Source: Gammaproteobacteria bacterium (lineage in GTDB: Bacteria > Pseudomonadota > Gammaproteobacteria > JACCYU01). From it: a DNA stretch of 35,076 nucleotides. This document shows positions 1 to 8,221 of the stretch, one piece after another. Both the position numbers and the translations under genes were made by a program. The stretch is from NCBI GenBank assembly GCA_013696315.1, contig JACCYU010000174.1:1-35076 (forward strand), in the 5' to 3' direction. The notes under the pieces are model-generated. The model was not told the origin of the DNA. It saw nothing but the letters and a program-made list of their open reading frames with translations, and searched no databases. The stretch's first letter is position 1. The number at the start of each line of letters is the position of its first letter.

Positions 1-1
1 C

Positions 2-511
2 GCCGAAGAGCAGGCGCGCGCGGCGGACATGGCGCGGCTGGAGGCCGAGCAGGCGCGGGACGAGGCCCGCGAACTCGCGCGCCAGGCGCAAGCGCTGTCG
101 CAACAGGTGCGCGAGCTGGAAGCGCGCGAAACCGAACGCGGTCTGGTGCTGACATTGGGGGATCTGTTGTTCGACACGGGTCAGGCCACCTTGAGCGGCG
201 GCGGCGCGATCGCAGTCGACAAGCTGGCCAAGTTTTTAAAGACCTATCCGGAGCGCAACGTCCTGATCGAGGGCTTCACCGACAGCACGGGCGATGAAGC
301 CTTTAATCAGGATCTGTCCGAACGGCGCGCGCTGGCCGTGCAGGGCACGCTCCTGACCGACGGAATCGATGCGGACCGCATGCGCATTACCGGCTACGGT
401 GAACAGTTTCCAATAGCGAGCAACGACAGCGTCAGTGGGCGCGCACAGAACCGCCGGGTGGAAGTAATCATCTCGGATCCCCAAGGGAGCATTCCCGAAC
501 GTACGGAGTGA
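2..511 (+). CDS. OmpA-family protein, C-terminal part (5' end outside window)
   Basis: The frame is open from the first complete codon at position 2, so the gene begins upstream of the window. The visible part starts with an Ala/Glu/Arg-rich stretch of about 50 residues that looks like coiled coil. An OmpA C-terminal peptidoglycan-binding domain follows, with a beta-strand ending LFDTGQATLS, the helix region LIEGFTDSTGD, then LSERRALAVQ, the conserved ITGYGE, and the closing NRRVEVII. In this family the domain binds diaminopimelate-containing peptidoglycan from the periplasmic side, and proteins of this shape are often outer-membrane lipoproteins with an N-terminal DUF4398 region. That N-terminus cannot be checked here. 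The TGA stop overlaps the GTG start of the next gene, so translation of the two is probably coupled. Confidence 0.85.
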   Translation, partial: AEEQARAADMARLEAEQARDEARELARQAQALSQQVRELEARETERGLVLTLGDLLFDTGQATLSGGGAIAVDKLAKFLKTYPERNVLIEGFTDSTGDEAFNQDLSERRALAVQGTLLTDGIDADRMRITGYGEQFPIASNDSVSGRAQNRRVEVIISDPQGSIPERTE

Positions 512-1275
512 GCCGGCGCGAGATACCGCCGGCTTGTGCCGCAGTGTTTGAGCTGGCCGGTGTCACCAGGCGTTACGGCGAGTCGGTGGCGCTGGCGCGC
601 ATCGATCTGTCGATAGAAAAGGCGCGCACCACAATACTCATCGGCCCCAGCGGCTCGGGCAAATCAACCTTGTTGCGGCTGCTCGTGCGGCTCATCGCGC
701 CGGATACGGGCACGGTGTATTTCGAGGATCAGCCGCTGACCGACGACAACGCTGCTGTCCTGCGCCGGCGGATGGGCTTTGTCGTGCAGGAAGGCGGGCT
801 GTTCCCGCACTTAAGCGCGCACGACAACGTCGCCCTGATGGCGCGCTATCTGCGCTGGGAAGGAGCGCGCATCGAGGCACGCATTGGCGAACTCTCGGCG
901 CTCACGCACTTTCCCACTGACGGCCTGAAGCGCTTTCCGGTGGAGCTCTCCGGCGGCCAGCGCCAGCGCGTGAGTCTGATGCGCGCGCTGATGCTCGATC
1001 CGGGCGTGCTGCTGCTGGACGAACCGCTGGGCGCGCTGGACCCGATGATCCGCTTCGATCTGCAAAACGAACTGCGGGACATCTTCCGGGGTTTAAAAAA
1101 AACCGTGGTGATGGTGACGCACGACCTCAGCGAAGCCGGCTTCTTCGCCGATACCATCGTGCTGCTGCGCGAGGGCCGCATCGTGCAGCGCGGATCGCTG
1201 ACCGAACTGCTGCGCGCGCCGGCCGATGCCTTCGTGGAGCAGTTCATCCGCGCGCAGCGGTCATCGATTGTATGA
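508..1275 (+). CDS. ABC transporter ATP-binding protein, glycine betaine/osmoprotectant type
   Basis: This is a 255-residue ATPase subunit. The Walker A motif GPSGSGKST lies near residue 46, the signature LSGGQRQRVSLMRAL near 148, Walker B LLLDEPLGALDP near 168 and the switch-histidine segment VTHDLSE near 205. It resembles the OpuCA/OsmV/ProV group of quaternary-amine importers but is short and lacks the C-terminal CBS pair found in OpuCA and many relatives. The GTG start at 508 is supported by the four-base overlap with the upstream stop (GTGA). Its own stop overlaps the ATG of the permease gene in the same way, so the three genes are very likely one operon. The protein should work as a cytosolic dimer powering the following permease. 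The substrate cannot be fixed from the ATPase. Confidence 0.9.
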   Translation: MSRREIPPACAAVFELAGVTRRYGESVALARIDLSIEKARTTILIGPSGSGKSTLLRLLVRLIAPDTGTVYFEDQPLTDDNAAVLRRRMGFVVQEGGLFPHLSAHDNVALMARYLRWEGARIEARIGELSALTHFPTDGLKRFPVELSGGQRQRVSLMRALMLDPGVLLLDEPLGALDPMIRFDLQNELRDIFRGLKKTVVMVTHDLSEAGFFADTIVLLREGRIVQRGSLTELLRAPADAFVEQFIRAQRSSIV

Positions 1276-2786
1276 ACGCCGCACCGATGCACAAGTGCGC
1301 GGCCGTGACCCTGTTGCTTGCCTGCACTGTGTTCGCGGCGGCGCCTCTGCGCGCTGAAATTTGCGTCGGCTCCAAGCAGTTCACCGAGTCGGTCATTCTG
1401 GGCGAAATAGTCGCGCAGTCGATCGGCCACGCGGCGATGACGGTCACGCATCGAGCGGAACTGGGCGGCACGCGCACCTTGTGGGGCGCGCTGCTCGCCG
1501 GTGACATCGATATATATCCTGAATACACCGGCACCATCGTGCAGGAGATCCTGGGTCACCGCGCGCTGACCGACGCCAAAGCGATACGCGCGGCGCTGGC
1601 GGAGTATGACGTGCGTATGAGTGCGCCGCTGGGTTTTAACAATACCTACGCCGTCGGTATGCGCCGGGTGCGCGCGGAGCAACTGAATATCCGCAAACTC
1701 TCCGATCTCGTCTCGCACCCGAAACTGCGGTTGGGTTTCAGCAGCGAATTCATGGACCGCGCCGACGGCTGGCCGGGTCTGGCAAGGCATTACGGGCTGC
1801 CGCAAACGGATGTTCGCGGTCTGGATCATGATTTAGCGTATCGTGGTCTGGAGGCTGGCGAAATCGACGCCACCGATCTTTACGCCACCGACGCGGAGAT
1901 CCGTTATTACGATCTGGTCGTGCTCGAAGACGACCGCCATTACTTTCCCGCTTACGACGCGGTATGGTTGTACCGTGCGGCCCTGGCCACGGAGGCGCCG
2001 CGTTCTTTAGCCGCGCTCAAGCGGCTGGAAGGGCGCGTATCCCAGGGCAAGATGACGGCCATGAACGCGCGGGTCAAGCTGGATGGCGTGCCGGCTGCCA
2101 TGGTCGCGGCGGATTTTATCAAGCGCGAGTTCGGGTTCAAGGCACGGTTTGACCTCCCCAGCGCTACGGACGATTTTTTTCGCTACACGCGCGAGCATCT
2201 GCTGCTGGTGCTGAGTTCGCTGACGGCGGCGGTGTTTGTCGCCGTTCCGCTCGGCATCGTCGCCGCGCGAAACCCCCGTTTCGGCCAGGTAATCTTGAGC
2301 ATCACCGGCATCATCCAGACCATCCCCGCCCTGGCGCTGCTGGTGTTCATGATTCCGTTGCTTGGCATCGGCGGTGCGCCCGCGATCGTGGCGCTGTTTC
2401 TCTACAGCCTGCTGCCGATTGTGCGCAATACGTACACCGGCTTACGCGGCATCCCGCCGCAGCTCACCGAGTCGGCCGTGGCGCTGGGACTGCCCGGCTT
2501 GAGCCGCTTGCGGCTGGTGGAATTGCCGCTGGCGTTGCCGACCATTCTGGCCGGCATCAAGACCTCGGCCGTGATCAACATCGGCACCGCCACCCTGGGC
2601 GCGCTGATCGGCGCCGGCGGCTACGGTCAGCCGATACTGACCGGCATACGGCTGGACGACATCGGCCTCATTCTGCAGGGCGCCATACCGGCAGCAATGC
2701 TGGCACTGCTGGTGCAGGGGGCGTTTGAACTGGGCGAGCGCTATCTGGCGCCAAAAGGCCTGTCCGCCCGGGGCGCTGACCTATGA
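1272..2786 (+). CDS. Fused substrate-binding protein and permease of an osmoprotectant-type ABC importer
   Basis: This is a 504-residue fusion. Residues 1-28 are a signal-like hydrophobic N-terminus ending near PLRA. Residues 29 to about 295 form an OpuBC/OsmF-type binding domain, with VGSKQFTES at its start and the typical YPEYTGT segment near residue 80. From about residue 310 to the end there is an MetI-like permease domain with several membrane helices and a cytoplasmic EAA-type loop (TESAVALGLPGLSRLRLVELP). The binding domain precedes the permease. Relatives such as OpuABC and EgtUBC carry it after the permease. Glycine betaine, choline, carnitine or a similar betaine such as ergothioneine are the plausible substrates from family knowledge, but I cannot choose among them. 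The ATG at 1272 overlaps the ATPase stop. Confidence 0.88.
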   Translation: MNAAPMHKCAAVTLLLACTVFAAAPLRAEICVGSKQFTESVILGEIVAQSIGHAAMTVTHRAELGGTRTLWGALLAGDIDIYPEYTGTIVQEILGHRALTDAKAIRAALAEYDVRMSAPLGFNNTYAVGMRRVRAEQLNIRKLSDLVSHPKLRLGFSSEFMDRADGWPGLARHYGLPQTDVRGLDHDLAYRGLEAGEIDATDLYATDAEIRYYDLVVLEDDRHYFPAYDAVWLYRAALATEAPRSLAALKRLEGRVSQGKMTAMNARVKLDGVPAAMVAADFIKREFGFKARFDLPSATDDFFRYTREHLLLVLSSLTAAVFVAVPLGIVAARNPRFGQVILSITGIIQTIPALALLVFMIPLLGIGGAPAIVALFLYSLLPIVRNTYTGLRGIPPQLTESAVALGLPGLSRLRLVELPLALPTILAGIKTSAVINIGTATLGALIGAGGYGQPILTGIRLDDIGLILQGAIPAAMLALLVQGAFELGERYLAPKGLSARGADL

Positions 2787-2848
2787 CATTCGATCGCAAC
2801 GGTGACAACACCTGGAGCGACACACAAATAAAATCGGAGGGGCACGGC

Positions 2849-2914
2849 ATGTCAGAATCCAGGGTTGACGAACCCCCTTGCCCGGTCGTTTTTTCGAACT
2901 CGCCACAGTTATGA
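2849..2914 (+). CDS. Possible 21-codon leader ORF overlapping the DMT transporter start
   Basis: An ATG at 2849 sits 8 bases after a strong ribosome binding site (GGAGG, 2836-2840). The frame runs 21 codons and ends at TGA 2912-2914, which overlaps the ATG of the next gene at 2911 (ATGA). The peptide begins MSESRVDEPPCP and has no hydrophobic segment. The downstream gene has only a weak binding site of its own, so this short ORF may serve to couple translation or act as a regulatory leader. The start, binding site and overlap are seen directly. The coupling role is inference. Confidence 0.45.
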   Translation: MSESRVDEPPCPVVFSNSPQL

Positions 2915-3345
2915 ATCACATTACCTGGGCATTGATCGGTATGGTGGCTTACTCGCTTACCACTTTGCTGGTGAAGCTTGCGACCCGGAGCGGACAGTTT
3001 TCCAGTTTCCTCGTTCTTGCCATTGCGTGCGTCATCACTCTGACAAGCACAGTGTGCATCGTCCTCGTCCGAGGCGATTTGCAACAGGTGAGCGCGAAAG
3101 ACTTCCTGAGTGCGAGTGCATGGTTTGCGTATCCTACTGGGATTGCTCTCACCGTGGCAGTGACTTCCTTATTCCGCGCGCTGTCGCTGGGCCCGGCCAG
3201 CATCGTTGTCCCAATTTATGGGATGTTTATCGTTGGCGGGTCGATTCTGGGGATTATTTTTTTGCACGAGCCGCTCACGACACGCAAGCTCGTTGGCATC
3301 AGCCTGGCCGCTATCAGCATTTACCTCCTAGCTAAAACCTCATGA
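2911..3345 (+). CDS. Half-size DMT/EamA-family transporter
   Basis: This is a 144-residue membrane protein with about five hydrophobic helices, near residues 3-25, 31-53, 68-90, 95-118 and 122-143. The end of helix 3 and start of helix 4 (SLGPASIVVPIYG) and the ending HEPLTTRKLVGISLAAISI match the second half of EamA-domain drug/metabolite transporters. Full-length EamA proteins carry two such halves, while one-domain members are thought to form dimers. The substrate is unknown. I chose ATG 2911 over an in-frame TTG at 2878 because the protein then begins at the first helix and the ATG overlaps the stop of the short upstream ORF. It lies 124 bases after the ABC permease on the same strand. 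Confidence 0.75.
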   Translation: MNHITWALIGMVAYSLTTLLVKLATRSGQFSSFLVLAIACVITLTSTVCIVLVRGDLQQVSAKDFLSASAWFAYPTGIALTVAVTSLFRALSLGPASIVVPIYGMFIVGGSILGIIFLHEPLTTRKLVGISLAAISIYLLAKTS

Positions 3346-3399
3346 TGCATTAGAACGAATCTTTATGCAGTTATCGTAGGTCGCAAACGCGTTTGTTAT

Positions 3400-3990
3400 A
3401 TGCCACACGGCTCAGGTATTACATCGACAGCTCGGATAACGCCGGACGCAGAGGCGTTGCCGGACTATCTGCGTGACGGTCTTCGCATTGTCGTCATCGG
3501 CCTGAATCCGTCGATAATCTCAGCCCGCGCAGGATTTTTCTTCGCCAGTCCGCGTAATCGGTTCTGGCGGGCGTTGAATGCTTCGGGGCTGGTACCGGAG
3601 CCTTTGATCCCGGGTGTCGCCGCGCAGGAGGTGCTGTTTCGGCGCTGCGGCATCGGCTTCACGGATGTGGTCAAGCGCGCGACGCGTGGCGGCGTCGAGC
3701 TTCGGGCGGACGATTATCGACAAGGCGCGCTGCTGCTGACTGAAAAACTAATTCGCTATCGGCCGCGCGTGGCGTGGTTTCACGGCAAGGTCGCGTACGC
3801 CCAGTTTCTCAAATACACCATCGGCTCGAAGTCGCCGCCCATCGACTGGGGCATGCAGCCGGCATGTGTGAGTGAATCGCGCGTGTTCGTGACGCCCAAT
3901 CCCAGCCCCGCGAAAGCAGCCTTCTCGCTGTCTTTGCTGACCGAGTGGTATCGAGCGCTCGCGCAAGCGGTGCCGTGTTCCGCCAATTGA
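3400..3990 (+). CDS. mug: Mug/TDG-type mismatch-specific uracil/thymine DNA glycosylase
   Basis: This 196-residue protein belongs to uracil-DNA glycosylase family 2. The first active-site motif is GLNPS (residues 34-38, where Mug has GINPG) and keeps the Asn that positions the catalytic water. SPRNRFWRALNASG follows, as in E. coli Mug. The second motif near residue 167 is TPNPSPAKAAFS, where Mug has an NPSG-type loop that inserts into the helix. The enzyme should excise U or T from G mismatches and etheno-C adducts. It is somewhat longer than E. coli Mug at its N-terminus. Both active-site loops differ slightly from the E. coli sequence, so substrate preference may differ. It runs convergently to the next gene, with 28 bases between them. 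Confidence 0.85.
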   Translation: MPHGSGITSTARITPDAEALPDYLRDGLRIVVIGLNPSIISARAGFFFASPRNRFWRALNASGLVPEPLIPGVAAQEVLFRRCGIGFTDVVKRATRGGVELRADDYRQGALLLTEKLIRYRPRVAWFHGKVAYAQFLKYTIGSKSPPIDWGMQPACVSESRVFVTPNPSPAKAAFSLSLLTEWYRALAQAVPCSAN

Positions 3991-4018
3991 GTTGCGCAGG
4001 CACGAATACAGCCATGAG

Positions 4019-4495
4019 CTACCTTTGCAGACTATCCAGAAACGTGCTGTTGGTGCTTTCGGCCGCGCCGTTGAGCAACTGAACATTCTCTATGGCGACT
4101 TTCTGGAAAGTAAGCGCGTCGATTATCTGGCCGGGCATCAGCCTGTATTTGTTGAAGATGGCGCCAGCCAGCGCTACCCTGTTTTCCGGCGTTATCGCGT
4201 CCGCATCGCCGGGACTTCCGCAACAGAACACATAAGGTTGCCAGCCGGAATCCATGGCATTGTGCAAACGTGTAAGGGCATTTCTCTCTTCAAGCGTGAA
4301 CTCCATGTCTTCACGGAATCTGTAACCCGGTTTCTCCGTGGGTTGCGGCATTTTGCTTATCACTTCATTGTTATCTTCGACGGTGACGTGCGCGGGTTGC
4401 GGGTAATCTTCGAGTATGGCCCGCCGATAGGGTTGCGCACCGATGGCTGACGCGTAAAAACAGACCGCGATAGTTGCGATTCCGGTGAGTCTCAT
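4019..4495 (-). CDS. Unrecognised secreted protein, 158 residues
   Basis: The frame is open further upstream, but ATG 4495 is the convincing start because AGGAGG stands a few bases before it and the protein then opens with a clear signal peptide (MRLTGIATIAVCFYASAIGA, cleavage likely before QPYRR). The mature part is hydrophilic, with a Glu-rich stretch (REDMEFTLEERNALTRLHNAM), a PYVFCCGSPGDAD segment with a Cys pair, and a helical C-terminus. I do not recognise a family. Export to the periplasm is inferred from the signal peptide. It is convergent with mug and divergent from the MetX-like gene, so it appears to be transcribed alone. Confidence 0.7.
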   Translation of the reverse strand: MRLTGIATIAVCFYASAIGAQPYRRAILEDYPQPAHVTVEDNNEVISKMPQPTEKPGYRFREDMEFTLEERNALTRLHNAMDSGWQPYVFCCGSPGDADAITPENRVALAGAIFNKYRLMPGQIIDALTFQKVAIENVQLLNGAAESTNSTFLDSLQR

Positions 4496-4624
4496 GGGTT
4501 GTCCTCCTGCCTGGTTTTGGCGGGTCGTGATACGCGGGATAACAGATCGTATTTGCACTTCAATAGGAACTGACTTCAAACTGGAGGTTCATACGAATCT
4601 TCAAACGTCATTACCAGGTAATTC

Positions 4625-5743
4625 ATGGCCGTATCCTTAGCCGCGCTGCCCCGCACACTGCCGGCGGCGCGATTTGTCGATCTCTCACAGCCGTTTGCGA
4701 TGCGACGTGGTGGCGTGCTGCCGCGCGTGCGCGTTGCCTATGAGACCTGGGGCCGGTCAAATGCCGCGCGTGATAATGCCGTGTTGCTGTTTACGGGCCT
4801 TTCGCCCAGCGCGCATGCGGCGTCCAGTCGTGATGATCCCGCGCCCGGGTGGTGGGAATACATGGTGGGCCCTGGCAAGCCGATCGACACCGATCGCTTC
4901 TTCGTGGTGTGTGTCAACTCGTTAGGCAGCTGCTTCGGTTCCACCGGGCCCGCGTCTATCGATCCAGTTTCCGGCAAGCCATACGGCGTTAATTTTCCGG
5001 AACTCACTATAGAGGACATCGCCGCGGCCGGCCACGAGGTGATGCGCGCGCTAGCGATCGAGCGCCCGCACGCCGTCGTCGGCGCCTCGCTCGGCGGCAT
5101 GACGGCGCTGGCCTACACGATGTCGCGTGCGCCGGATGTGGAAAAGCTGGTGATTATCTCGGCGGCCGCGCGCGCCACCGCCTTCGCCATCGCGATACGT
5201 TCATTGCAACGGGAAATCATCTGCTCGGACCCGGCCTGGGCTGGCGGTCATTACGCGCCGGATCAGCAGCCGCTGATGGGTATGCGGCTGGCGCGCAAGC
5301 TCGGGATGATTTCTTATCGATCCGCGCAGGAATGGCAGCAGCGGTTTGGCCACCACGAAGTGATTACACACGGTGAGCAGCCATTCGGCATTCTGTACGA
5401 GATCGAATCCTATCTGGACTACAACGCGCGCAAGTTCGTGGGCGGCTTCGACGCCAACTGCTATCTGTACCTGTCGCGCAGCATGGATCTGTTTGACCTG
5501 GCCGCGCACGGTAGCTCGCTTAAGGCCGCGTTAAGTAAAATTCAGGCGCGACGCGCGACCATCATCGGCGTGACAAGCGATGTGCTGTTTCCGTTCGATC
5601 AGCAGCAGGAGCTGGCCGATTCCATGCGTGACACCGCGCGGGACGTGCGCCTGATCCGGCTGGACGCCGTCAACGGCCACGATTCGTTTCTGATCGATCG
5701 TGATCGATTTGCGCCGGTGGTGCGGAATATTTTCTCGGGGTGA
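4625..5743 (+). CDS. MetX-family O-acyltransferase, probably serine O-succinyltransferase
   Basis: This is a 372-residue alpha/beta-hydrolase fold acyltransferase. The nucleophile Ser155 lies in GASLGGM, the acid Asp319 in VTSDVLFP and the base His352 in NGHDSFL. The family covers homoserine O-acetyl- and O-succinyltransferases (MetX) and serine O-succinyltransferases. Several stretches fit what I remember of the Xanthomonas serine succinyltransferase better than homoserine enzymes: NSLGSCFGSTGPASIDP instead of NVLGGC.GTTGP, IRSLQREII, RKLGMISYRSAQEW and FDQQQELAD. It would then activate serine for cysteine synthesis in place of CysE. The specificity call rests on remembered sequences and is moderate; membership of the MetX family is near certain. 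It is convergent with gltA, and the 158 bases between them show no obvious terminator. Confidence 0.8.
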   Translation: MAVSLAALPRTLPAARFVDLSQPFAMRRGGVLPRVRVAYETWGRSNAARDNAVLLFTGLSPSAHAASSRDDPAPGWWEYMVGPGKPIDTDRFFVVCVNSLGSCFGSTGPASIDPVSGKPYGVNFPELTIEDIAAAGHEVMRALAIERPHAVVGASLGGMTALAYTMSRAPDVEKLVIISAAARATAFAIAIRSLQREIICSDPAWAGGHYAPDQQPLMGMRLARKLGMISYRSAQEWQQRFGHHEVITHGEQPFGILYEIESYLDYNARKFVGGFDANCYLYLSRSMDLFDLAAHGSSLKAALSKIQARRATIIGVTSDVLFPFDQQQELADSMRDTARDVRLIRLDAVNGHDSFLIDRDRFAPVVRNIFSG

Positions 5744-5901
5744 GTCGGGCCCATTCGATAGACTCAGGGGCACAGCGAATAAAGCTCCGCGCCGGCGAAC
5801 GACCCGCAAGGTTGGGGGGCTAGATCACTGCGCCACGGATGGCTCGCCATGACCAGCGATCGATATGTCGCTGCAATCTACCTCTACGCGGCCTTGCAGG
5901 A

Positions 5902-7221
5902 CTACCTCTTTTTTCGTTCGCCGATCGGTGTGTAGTCGCGGCGCTGATGACCCGTGTAGAGTTGCCGCGGCCGGCCGATGCGCGCCTGCGGATCGCCCAT
6001 CATCTCCATCCAGTGCGACAGCCAGCCTACCGTGCGCGCCAGCGCGAAGATGACTGTGAACATATTCAGCGGAATGCCCATCGCGCGCAGGATGATGCCC
6101 GAGTAGAAGTCCACGTTCGGGTACAATTTGCGTTCCACGAAATAGTCATCCTGCAGCGCGATACGCTCCAGTTCCATGGCGACATCGAACACTCGCTGGT
6201 TGGGATTGTCATCGCCCAGTTCGGCCAGTATTGCGTGACAGCTCTCGCGGATGATCGTGGCGCGTGGATCGTAGTTCTTGTATATGCGGTGACCAAAGCC
6301 CATCAGCCGGAAGCGGTCGTCCTTGTCCTTGGCGCGGTCGATGTAGTGCTTTACGTCTTGATCGGATTTGACGATGCGGTCAAGCATTCTGATCACGGCT
6401 TCGTTGGCGCCGCCATGCGCGGGGCCCCACAATGAACCGATACCCGCCGACAGCGCGGCGAACGGACTCGCTTCCGAGCTACCGGTCAGCCGCACCGTGG
6501 ATGTCGAGGCGTTTTGTTCGTGATCCGCGTGCAGAATCAGGATCAGGTCAAGCGCGCGCACCATGACGGGGTTGGGTTCATAAGGCCGCGCTGGGACGGG
6601 TAAGCCGTACATCATGCATAAAAAGTTGCGCGTGTAATCGAGCTGGTAGTTCGGGTACATGAACGGCTGACCGATCGAATACTTGTAACACCAGGCGGCG
6701 ATGGTCGGCATCTTGGCGATCAATCGGTGCGCGGACTGCTCGCGCACTTTGGGGTCGTGCACGTCCATAGTGCTGTGGTAAAAGGCCGCGAGCGCGCCGA
6801 CGGTGCCGACCATGATCGCCATGGGGTGCGCTTCGTGACGAAAGCCCTTGAAGAATCCCCGCATCGCCTCGTCCAGCATGGTGTGGTTGCTGATGCTTGC
6901 CTGGTACTGTTGCAGCTGTTCTGGCGTCGGCAGCTCGCCGTAAAGCAACAGATAACACACTTCGGGATAGCTGCTGTGTTTGGCCAGTTGTTCGATCGGA
7001 TAGCCGCGATAGCGCAGAATGCCCTCGTCGCCGTCGATAAAGGTGATCTGACTCTCGCAGCTGGCGGTGGACATGAAGCCCGGGTCGAAGGTGAAATAAC
7101 CCAGCTCGCTGTAAAGCTTGCGTATATCGATCCCGGCAGGGCCATCGGCGCCTTTTACCACGGGCAGCTCTACCTGCTTGCCGGTCGCGTTGTCGGTTAC
7201 GGTTACAGTGTCTTCGGCCAT
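5902..7221 (-). CDS. gltA: Citrate synthase
   Basis: This 439-residue type II citrate synthase condenses oxaloacetate and acetyl-CoA, the entry to the TCA cycle. The two active-site histidines are visible: His269 in WGPAHGGAN and His311 in [26 protein letters not shown] precedes them, and the catalytic Asp is in [10 protein letters not shown]. The C-terminus carries the [11 protein letters not shown] segment. The open frame extends 16 codons further upstream, but ATG 7221 follows an AAGGGGGG binding site and gives the usual N-terminus. The stop lies after a Lys/Arg-rich tail. It is transcribed alone on the minus strand, with 236 bases to mobA upstream holding no gene I can support. Confidence 0.97.
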   Translation of the reverse strand: MAEDTVTVTDNATGKQVELPVVKGADGPAGIDIRKLYSELGYFTFDPGFMSTASCESQITFIDGDEGILRYRGYPIEQLAKHSSYPEVCYLLLYGELPTPEQLQQYQASISNHTMLDEAMRGFFKGFRHEAHPMAIMVGTVGALAAFYHSTMDVHDPKVREQSAHRLIAKMPTIAAWCYKYSIGQPFMYPNYQLDYTRNFLCMMYGLPVPARPYEPNPVMVRALDLILILHADHEQNASTSTVRLTGSSEASPFAALSAGIGSLWGPAHGGANEAVIRMLDRIVKSDQDVKHYIDRAKDKDDRFRLMGFGHRIYKNYDPRATIIRESCHAILAELGDDNPNQRVFDVAMELERIALQDDYFVERKLYPNVDFYSGIILRAMGIPLNMFTVIFALARTVGWLSHWMEMMGDPQARIGRPRQLYTGHQRRDYTPIGERKKR

Positions 7222-7457
7222 AGTCGCCCCCCTTCGGCACAGGAAAATACAGCAGGGATAAATGATCAAAATGCTTACGCTCCCGGATGCCGCGCGCCAC
7301 GGTTTTCAGCAGACGTTGGCAGGTTCGTATCGGGGCGCGGCGGGCGGTGCGCGCGCTAGTGCGGACGACGTAGCTTAACATCACCCGCCGCCGCATCAAC
7401 AACTCTGCGGCACTGCAATATAGCAAACGTTGCGGACACAATAAACCTAGTCGAGTC

Positions 7458-8060
7458 TCACGTCGCCAGCCGCGCCTCCAGCGCGGCGTGTTCCTCCGGC
7501 GTATTGACGTTCAGGAACGCATCCGGGCAATCGGTAAAGTCGGCGGTCGCCACGCGGTGCAGGCGATACCAGCGATCGATCTTGCGCTCGCCCGTTTGCA
7601 GATAGTCGTAAAGGCTAAGCAGCAAGGCGCGTTTGAGCATCGAGAATACCGGTTGTAAGCGAAGCGAATCGCGGGCCACGGCGATCTCGGCGTCGTCGCG
7701 CGAAAGCGCCGCCCACAGGCGCGCGCCCAGATCGTGCGGCAACAGCGGACTGTCGCAGGGTGCGGTAACGGCATAGCGGGTGTCGATTTGCGACAACGCG
7801 CTCGCGATGCCCGCCAGCGGCCCCTGAAAATCTTGCGTCCTGTCCGCTATCACCGGCCAGCCATAGCGCCCGTAGCGCTCCAGATTGCGATTGGCGTTGA
7901 TGACGACGGCGCCGACCTGTGGTTCGAAGCGCGCGAGCACCCGTTCGATCATCGGGAGCCCGCTAATCTCGATGAGTCCCTTGTCCTTGCCGCCCATGCG
8001 GGTGGCGCGTCCGCCCGCCAGAATGACGCCGGTGATGTCGTCGCGGGGGTACGGGGGCAT
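7458..8060 (-). CDS. mobA: Molybdenum cofactor guanylyltransferase MobA
   Basis: This 200-residue nucleotidyltransferase attaches GMP to molybdopterin to make the MGD cofactor of DMSO-reductase-type enzymes. The N-terminal GTP-binding signature GVILAGGRATRMGGKDKGL covers residues 11-29. Further conserved pieces are INANRNLERYG, GPLAGIASAL and APCDSPLLP (metal-binding Asp). It ends NVNTPEEHAALEARL, as in most MobA proteins. It lies 161 bases downstream of ndh on the same strand and apart from the moaB/moaE/moeA group 6 kb away. The ATG at 8060 has only a poor binding site. No mobB follows. Confidence 0.93.
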   Translation of the reverse strand: MPPYPRDDITGVILAGGRATRMGGKDKGLIEISGLPMIERVLARFEPQVGAVVINANRNLERYGRYGWPVIADRTQDFQGPLAGIASALSQIDTRYAVTAPCDSPLLPHDLGARLWAALSRDDAEIAVARDSLRLQPVFSMLKRALLLSLYDYLQTGERKIDRWYRLHRVATADFTDCPDAFLNVNTPEEHAALEARLAT

Positions 8061-8221
8061 TATCCGGGCACTGGGTTGGAGCCCGCGTTGTTTCGGCGTT
8101 CCTGCATAAACTCGTCGTTAGATACGTCGCGCATCGGGGTAAGCACAAGCGCGAATCAATCGATCGCTGATGGTGCGGGCATTACCCGCGGCGCGCCGTA
8201 TGGGTGCTGGCTCAGCTGCGG

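Noticed and set aside
846-1829. 327-codon minus-strand open frame across the ABC genes
   Set aside because: Covers two real overlapping genes in antisense and shows no recognisable domain.
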